From: Hyphomicrobium nitrativorans NL23
GTDB lineage: Bacteria; Pseudomonadota; Alphaproteobacteria; Rhizobiales; Hyphomicrobiaceae
Assembly (NCBI RefSeq): GCF_000503895.1
Contig: NC_022997.1
Coordinates: 1,136,501 to 1,200,500 of the forward strand
Length of the DNA: 64,000 nt
Direction: 5' to 3'
Shown here: in pieces, positions 60,209 through 64,000 of the stretch
How positions within the stretch are numbered: position 1 is the first letter of the stretch
Layout: each line of letters starts with the position of its first letter
Notes under the pieces: generated by a model
Told to the model about the DNA's origin: nothing
The model's input: the letters and a program-made list of their open reading frames with translations, nothing else
The model's database searches: none
Program-made: the position numbers and the translations under genes

Positions 60209-60628
60209 ATGGCGAGCAAGACGGACTGGAAAAATGCGGCAGCGCCTACGCTTGCCGATTTCGAGATCATTGCGGCGGCAGCGTGGGAGCGGATCCAGCC
60301 GGAGTTTCGCGAGGTCTGCGGAGATCTCGTCATCCGGGTCGAGGACTTCGGGCTCGACGAGGTGCTTGACGAACTCGGTATCGAAAGCCCGTTCGATCTC
60401 ATGGGGCTTTACCAGGGCGTGTCGCTCGACAAGAAGAGTGTGCTCGACGTGCCGCGCGAGCCGGATATGGTCTTTCTCTATCGCCGGGCCATTCTCGACT
60501 ACTGGACGGAAAGCGGCGAAGAGACGCTGGGAGAGATTATCACTCACGTTCTCGTGCACGAGATCGGCCATCATTTCGGCTTCTCGGATGCGGATATGGA
60601 AGACATCGAATCCGAGGTTACGCATTGA
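60209..60628 (+). CDS. Minimal zinc metallopeptidase (zincin_1 family)
   Basis: A 139-residue protein of the short metallopeptidase family PF06262-like: VEDFGLDEVLDELGIESPFD, LMGLYQGVSL, MVFLYRRAILDYW and the zinc motif VHEIGHHFGFSD (His117, Glu118, His121). I start at ATG 60209; upstream in-frame sequence is not conserved. No signal peptide, so it is cytoplasmic. Its substrate is unknown. The family is common next to leu genes in rhizobia. Confidence 0.88.
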   Translation: MASKTDWKNAAAPTLADFEIIAAAAWERIQPEFREVCGDLVIRVEDFGLDEVLDELGIESPFDLMGLYQGVSLDKKSVLDVPREPDMVFLYRRAILDYWTESGEETLGEIITHVLVHEIGHHFGFSDADMEDIESEVTH

Positions 60629-60733
60629 GACAGAGCCTCGTCCGCTGCCAGCGTGAATGTTAACTTTTGCAGCAGATGTTGTGGGACTGTTTGCTACGGG
60701 GGCGCGTGCGGGGTGTCGCGTAGAGGTGTTCGT

Positions 60734-61270
60734 TTGACGGCTCATCGCTCGAAGGTGCGGGCGTTCGCTTGGCTTGGGCTCTTCGTTTGCCTGGCGGCCG
60801 CCGGGCTTCCTGCGCGTGAAGCGCGCGCGGAGAACGTGCCGACGCCGGAGGAGTACGTCGATCACGTGGGGGGCGACGCCCATGTGCTGGCTCCGGGCGA
60901 GTTGAAGCTCGACGGGCGTCAGCAAGTGTGCGGGCAGAGGCCGACCGTCATCGATAGCCAGCTCGACGACTACGGTGCGGCCTATCCGGGGTTCCTGATC
61001 CTCAATCCGAGGCTGCTGTCGCAAGTGACCACCGCGGTGAAGCAGTGGATCTTTGCGCACGAGTGCGGCCATCAGTTCCGCGGACCCGACGAGGAGGCGG
61101 CGGACTGTTTCGCGGTTCAGCGCGGGCGGCGCATGGGTTGGCTCGACGAGCAGGGCCTCGAAGAGATCTGCACGTTCATCACGCCCTCCAAGGGCGGAAG
61201 CATGCACTTCTCCGGCGCGCATCGGTGCGAATACATGCGTAAGTGCTACGCCGATCCCTCCGTTCGGTAG
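60734..61270 (+). CDS. Secreted HECGH-motif protein (metallopeptidase-like)
   Basis: A 178-residue exported protein of unknown family. I start at TTG 60734 because AGAGGTG lies five bases upstream and a signal peptide follows (RAFAWLGLFVCLAAAGLPAREARA). The mature part has an HExxH zinc motif, IFAHECGHQFRG (His109, Glu110, His113), followed by EEAADCFAVQRGRRMGW, where the EEAADCFA glutamate or aspartate may be the third ligand, as in M48-like peptidases. Six cysteines in the mature part suggest disulfides. Alternative starts are GTG 60713 and ATG 60653. It follows another small metallopeptidase gene. Confidence 0.72.
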   Translation: MTAHRSKVRAFAWLGLFVCLAAAGLPAREARAENVPTPEEYVDHVGGDAHVLAPGELKLDGRQQVCGQRPTVIDSQLDDYGAAYPGFLILNPRLLSQVTTAVKQWIFAHECGHQFRGPDEEAADCFAVQRGRRMGWLDEQGLEEICTFITPSKGGSMHFSGAHRCEYMRKCYADPSVR

Positions 61271-61346
61271 CGGCGCGCCTTATCCCCGGAATGGCGGGAG
61301 CACCTAGGATGGACCCCGAACGGCTCCATCCGAGCGGCGAACGCCC

Positions 61347-61778
61347 ATGCACCTTCTGGACACCCCCAAGCGGCTGCTTTCGCTAGCCGAGACGCTCCAT
61401 CGCTGGTCGGGCCTTTTGAGCGCCCTCGACCGTCCGCGGCGCTCCAAGGTGGCGCGCTATGCCGAGACCATCGCCCTTACCCTCGGGCGGGCCGCCCGTT
61501 TTGCCGTGCGGCTGGCGGAGGATCCGGGCGACAGAGTGGCTGAGCGGGGGCTCGTCCGGGAGCTGGGGCGGATCACGGGTTATCTTGAGACCCTCGTCGG
61601 CGTGCTCAAGCACCATCTTGACGGACGAAAGCTCGCTGGCGTTAAAAGGCGGCTTGAACAGCTCGGTTCGCGCCGGGCAGGCCGCGCCTCGGGAGGAGCG
61701 GCCGCCCGCGTTCGTATCGATCGGTTGCTCGCCGCCGAAGGCTATTTTCGTGCGCTGGCCGACAGCCTGCGCGTATAA
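61347..61778 (+). CDS. Arg/Leu-rich helical protein of unknown function
   Basis: A 143-residue protein without signal peptide, membrane helix or cysteines. It is basic and strongly helical ([60 protein letters not shown]), with its last part resembling an amphipathic coil. The gene ends 38 bases before leuD and is on the same strand, so cotranscription is likely. I do not recognise a family. The open frame on the opposite strand is shorter, and the fit between the two leu genes argues that it is real. Confidence 0.55.
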   Translation: MHLLDTPKRLLSLAETLHRWSGLLSALDRPRRSKVARYAETIALTLGRAARFAVRLAEDPGDRVAERGLVRELGRITGYLETLVGVLKHHLDGRKLAGVKRRLEQLGSRRAGRASGGAAARVRIDRLLAAEGYFRALADSLRV

Positions 61779-61816
61779 GCCCTTCCCAGGGACGGAAGAC
61801 TCCAGGGACGAAAAAG

Positions 61817-62422
61817 ATGCAGAAATTCATTACGCTTACGGGTGTCGCCGCACCGTTCCCGCTCCGGAACGTGGACACGGACATGATTATCCCCAAGCAG
61901 TTCCTGAAAACCATCAAGCGGACGGGGCTCGGCAAGTCGCTGTTCTATGAGCTGCGCTACGACCAGAGCGGGGCTGAAAACCCGGATTTCGTGCTCAACA
62001 AGCCGGCTTACCGGAACGCGGAGATCCTGATCGCGGGCGAGAACTTCGGCTGCGGATCGTCGCGCGAGCACGCGCCGTGGGCGCTGCTCGATTTCGGCTT
62101 CCGTTGCGTGATTGCGCCGGATTTCGCCGACATCTTCTTCAACAACTGCTTCCAGAACGGGATTTTGCCGATCAAGCTGCCGCAAGCAGACGTCGACAAG
62201 TTGCTCGACGATGCGGGCCGGGGGGCGAACGCGACGCTGACGGTCGACCTCGAAGCGCAGGAAATTCGCGGCCCGGATGGCGGCGTGATCCGCTTCGACA
62301 TCGATCCGTTCCGTAAGCATTGCCTGTTGAACGGCCTGGATGCCATCGGGCTCACGCTCGAAAAGGAAAAGGCGATCCAGGATTTCGAAGCGCGTGACGC
62401 AAACGCGCGGCCGTGGGCGTAA
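61817..62422 (+). CDS. leuD: 3-isopropylmalate dehydratase small subunit
   Basis: The swivelling subunit that completes the LeuCD active site; 201 residues. The signature [17 protein letters not shown] binds substrate, and [18 protein letters not shown] is the conserved N-terminal stretch. AGGGA precedes the ATG. Separation from leuC by other genes is usual in rhizobia. Confidence 0.97.
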   Translation: MQKFITLTGVAAPFPLRNVDTDMIIPKQFLKTIKRTGLGKSLFYELRYDQSGAENPDFVLNKPAYRNAEILIAGENFGCGSSREHAPWALLDFGFRCVIAPDFADIFFNNCFQNGILPIKLPQADVDKLLDDAGRGANATLTVDLEAQEIRGPDGGVIRFDIDPFRKHCLLNGLDAIGLTLEKEKAIQDFEARDANARPWA

Positions 62423-62601
62423 TCGGTCGTTCAAAGCACTCATGATCTGCTAAATCGGCCCGTCGCGTTGCCGCGGCGGGTGCGAATATGTTAGAGCGCG
62501 GTCAGTATATTCGGATCGTGATTGCGCTTCGATGTTTTCCGAGACCGATGTGTCAGGCTTCCGACCGATAGGGTCCGAAGCGATCTGGTCCAGGAGGCTT
62601 C

Positions 62602-63624
62602 ATGCGATTGGCGTGGATCTTTGCCGCTTTGTCGGTGCTGGCGATGTCGGCCGGCGGACCTGCTTTCGCCCGCGGGCCGGCGCTCGTGTTCGATGCCGCG
62701 GACGGTACGGTGCTCTATGCCGACGATGCCGACGATCACTGGCATCCCGCTTCTCTCACCAAGATCATGACCGCCTACGTGACGTTCAAGGCGCTCAAGG
62801 CGGGCAAGCTCAAACTCGATCAACGGATCCCCTATAGCCTGCGCGCGCAGATGCAGCCGCCGATGCGGCTCGGCCTCAATCTCGACGCCACGCTGACCGT
62901 CGATCAGGCGCTGAAGGCCTTGATCATCCGCTCGGCCAATGACGTGGCGGTGATGCTGGCGGAGGCGATCGGCGGGAGCCAGATGCAGTTCGTCTCGTTC
63001 ATGAACGAGACGGCGCGCGATCTCGGCATGACGCGGACGACGTTCGTCAATCCGCACGGGCTGCCGGCCCCGATGCAGGTCACCACGGCGCGCGATCTCG
63101 CGAAGCTCGCGCGCGCGGCGATCCGCGATTTTCCCGAGCATATGGCCTATTGGTCGATGTTCGATGCCAGGATCGGCAAGTTCCGCATCGCCTCGCACAA
63201 CGGGCTGCTCAGCACGTACACCGGCGCGGACGGCATGAAGACGGGCTTCATCTGCGATTCCGGCTACAACGTCGTGGCGAGTGCGACGCGGGACGGGCGG
63301 CATATCATGGCGGTGGTTCTGGGCGAGACGACGAGCGCGCGGCGCACGATCCGCGCGGCGTATCTGCTTGAGCATGGTTTCGATATCTACGACTGGAAAC
63401 GGATGCTGGAGCAGACGGCGGATCTCGACACGATGCCGATGCCCAAGGCGCCCAACGGGGTGGTGAGCATCCGTTCGTCGGTGATGTCGTACGTCTGCGG
63501 TACGGGCCCGCCGCGGCGCGCGAAGCAGCAGAAGACCGTGACCCGGAAAAAGCCTTCGTCCCCACCGCAGACCGCGGAGCAGAGGAAGCAGGGGACGCCT
63601 CCGGCCGGGAAGGCCGTTCGTTAA
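62602..63624 (+). CDS. D-alanyl-D-alanine carboxypeptidase (PBP5/6-like, S11)
   Basis: A 340-residue periplasmic carboxypeptidase trimming peptidoglycan pentapeptides. Signal peptide WIFAALSVLAMSAGGPAFA; active-site Ser51-Leu-Thr-Lys54 (ASLTKIMTAYV), the SxN motif in IIRSANDVAVMLAEAIG, and KTG in DGMKTGFICDSGYN are all present. AGGAGG lies five bases before the ATG. The C-terminal Pro/Lys-rich tail (about 60 residues) replaces the usual amphipathic anchor, so it may be soluble or held differently. The enzyme could belong to the dacC/dacF group; I leave the symbol blank. Confidence 0.94.
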   Translation: MRLAWIFAALSVLAMSAGGPAFARGPALVFDAADGTVLYADDADDHWHPASLTKIMTAYVTFKALKAGKLKLDQRIPYSLRAQMQPPMRLGLNLDATLTVDQALKALIIRSANDVAVMLAEAIGGSQMQFVSFMNETARDLGMTRTTFVNPHGLPAPMQVTTARDLAKLARAAIRDFPEHMAYWSMFDARIGKFRIASHNGLLSTYTGADGMKTGFICDSGYNVVASATRDGRHIMAVVLGETTSARRTIRAAYLLEHGFDIYDWKRMLEQTADLDTMPMPKAPNGVVSIRSSVMSYVCGTGPPRRAKQQKTVTRKKPSSPPQTAEQRKQGTPPAGKAVR

Positions 63625-63838
63625 CGCCGGGGCCTTGCCCGCGACTGCGGCGCGTATAGCTTCAGGGTGGGACAGTGCCATTTTCCGCTGGAGCCAATTT
63701 TGGGACGGCAAACAGCCTCCCTAGCCCGAAACGGGGCGCTGGGCCGGTATTTCAATGCTTTTTTGGATTGCCGGGCCGCTCTCGGCGTTTGGCTTCGATC
63801 TTGCTCCCATCTTCTCGAATTCGATTCGAGAGGACGTT

Positions 63839-64000
63839 ATGCGGAATACTTCGGGCCAGAACGACGAACTGCTCGCCGATGTGCCGGACTCGGAACTGAT
63901 GGCTGTTGTGCTGGAAGGCCGGCACGGCAGCTATGCGGCCGAGGTGGCCGAATTCTTTGCGCTTTTGCATCGCCAGCTTGGCGACCGGGGGCGGTCGCAG
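63839..64000 (+). CDS. Start of an unidentified gene (runs off the window)
   Basis: From ATG 63839 the frame stays open to the window end (54 codons); GAGAGGA lies five bases before the ATG. The visible N-terminus reads MRNTSGQNDELLADVPDSEL and then EGRHGSYAAEVAEFF and LLHRQLGDRGRSQ, with no signal peptide, and looks like a soluble helical protein. The family cannot be told from this fragment. Confidence 0.6.
   Translation, partial: MRNTSGQNDELLADVPDSELMAVVLEGRHGSYAAEVAEFFALLHRQLGDRGRSQ

Overview
The window is core chromosome of a GC-rich alphaproteobacterium, most likely in Hyphomicrobiales (Rhizobiales). Four things point there. A CcrM-type GANTC methyltransferase has a full CtrA-type box upstream. 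The F0 operon is split and has a b' subunit. The aa3 oxidase cluster has the order ctaC-ctaD-ctaB-coxF-ctaG-ctaE. Several neighbourhoods are typical of the group: secA/PPIase/argJ, ispH-thrB-rnhA, DUF721-dsbA-smc beside mutY, and trxB close to an LsrB-like LysR gene. Family and genus cannot be fixed from the sequence alone. No prophage, integrase, transposase, CRISPR array, rRNA or tRNA was seen.

Layout. 1-5.4 kb: 5' part of secA (minus), a secreted parvulin-type PPIase, argJ and a TPMT-family methyltransferase. 5.3-9.5 kb: a tightly overlapping biotin operon bioB-bioF-bioD-bioA (minus). 9.8-13.8 kb: a small glycine-rich protein, a Tat-exported PhoX-type phosphatase, a phasin and an IalB-like protein. 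14.3-21.2 kb: cytochrome aa3 oxidase structural and assembly genes, ending in a frameshifted SURF1 gene. 21.3-28.7 kb: thrC, an M16 peptidase, a GNAT acetyltransferase and a large degenerate GGDEF/EAL membrane protein in an overlapping series. 28.7-31.6 kb: YqgE, a DsbD-alpha-like secreted protein, a peroxiredoxin and a CHAP/NlpC-like secreted protein. 31.9-34.3 kb: ispH-thrB-rnhA (minus). 34.5-38.5 kb: a lipoprotein, a small unknown protein and the F0 operon atpI-B-E-F'-F (minus). 39-45 kb: smc, two tandem DsbA paralogues and a DUF721 protein (minus). 45-51.4 kb: mutY, a WD40 protein, a stand-alone cyclic-nucleotide-binding protein, ccrM (minus) and a chemoreceptor (minus). 51.8-56.4 kb: rplS with an unusual C-terminal domain, map, radC, a hydrolase and trxB. 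56.4-64 kb: an SMP-30-like lipoprotein, an LsrB-like regulator, leuC and leuD separated by two metalloprotease-like genes and one unknown gene, a DD-carboxypeptidase and the start of another gene.

The genes are mostly housekeeping: protein export and folding, respiration, ATP synthesis, biotin, threonine, leucine and arginine synthesis, cell-cycle DNA methylation and chromosome segregation. The signals most worth checking are: (i) a dispersed family of tiny perfect hairpins whose stems vary while the three-base loop and its C-G closing pair are kept, found in at least four intergenic regions; (ii) ribosomal protein L19 fused to a NuoE/L21-like C-terminal domain, with a dyad in its leader; (iii) the CtrA-type box and GANTC sites upstream of ccrM; (iv) a SURF1 frameshift in a run of five G; (v) a GGDEF/EAL protein that has lost both catalytic signatures and carries a proline-rich tail of about 360 residues. 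No complete new defence or mobile system was found. Gaps longer than 300 bases are described under the feature that lies in them; the rest of each such gap shows nothing recognisable.
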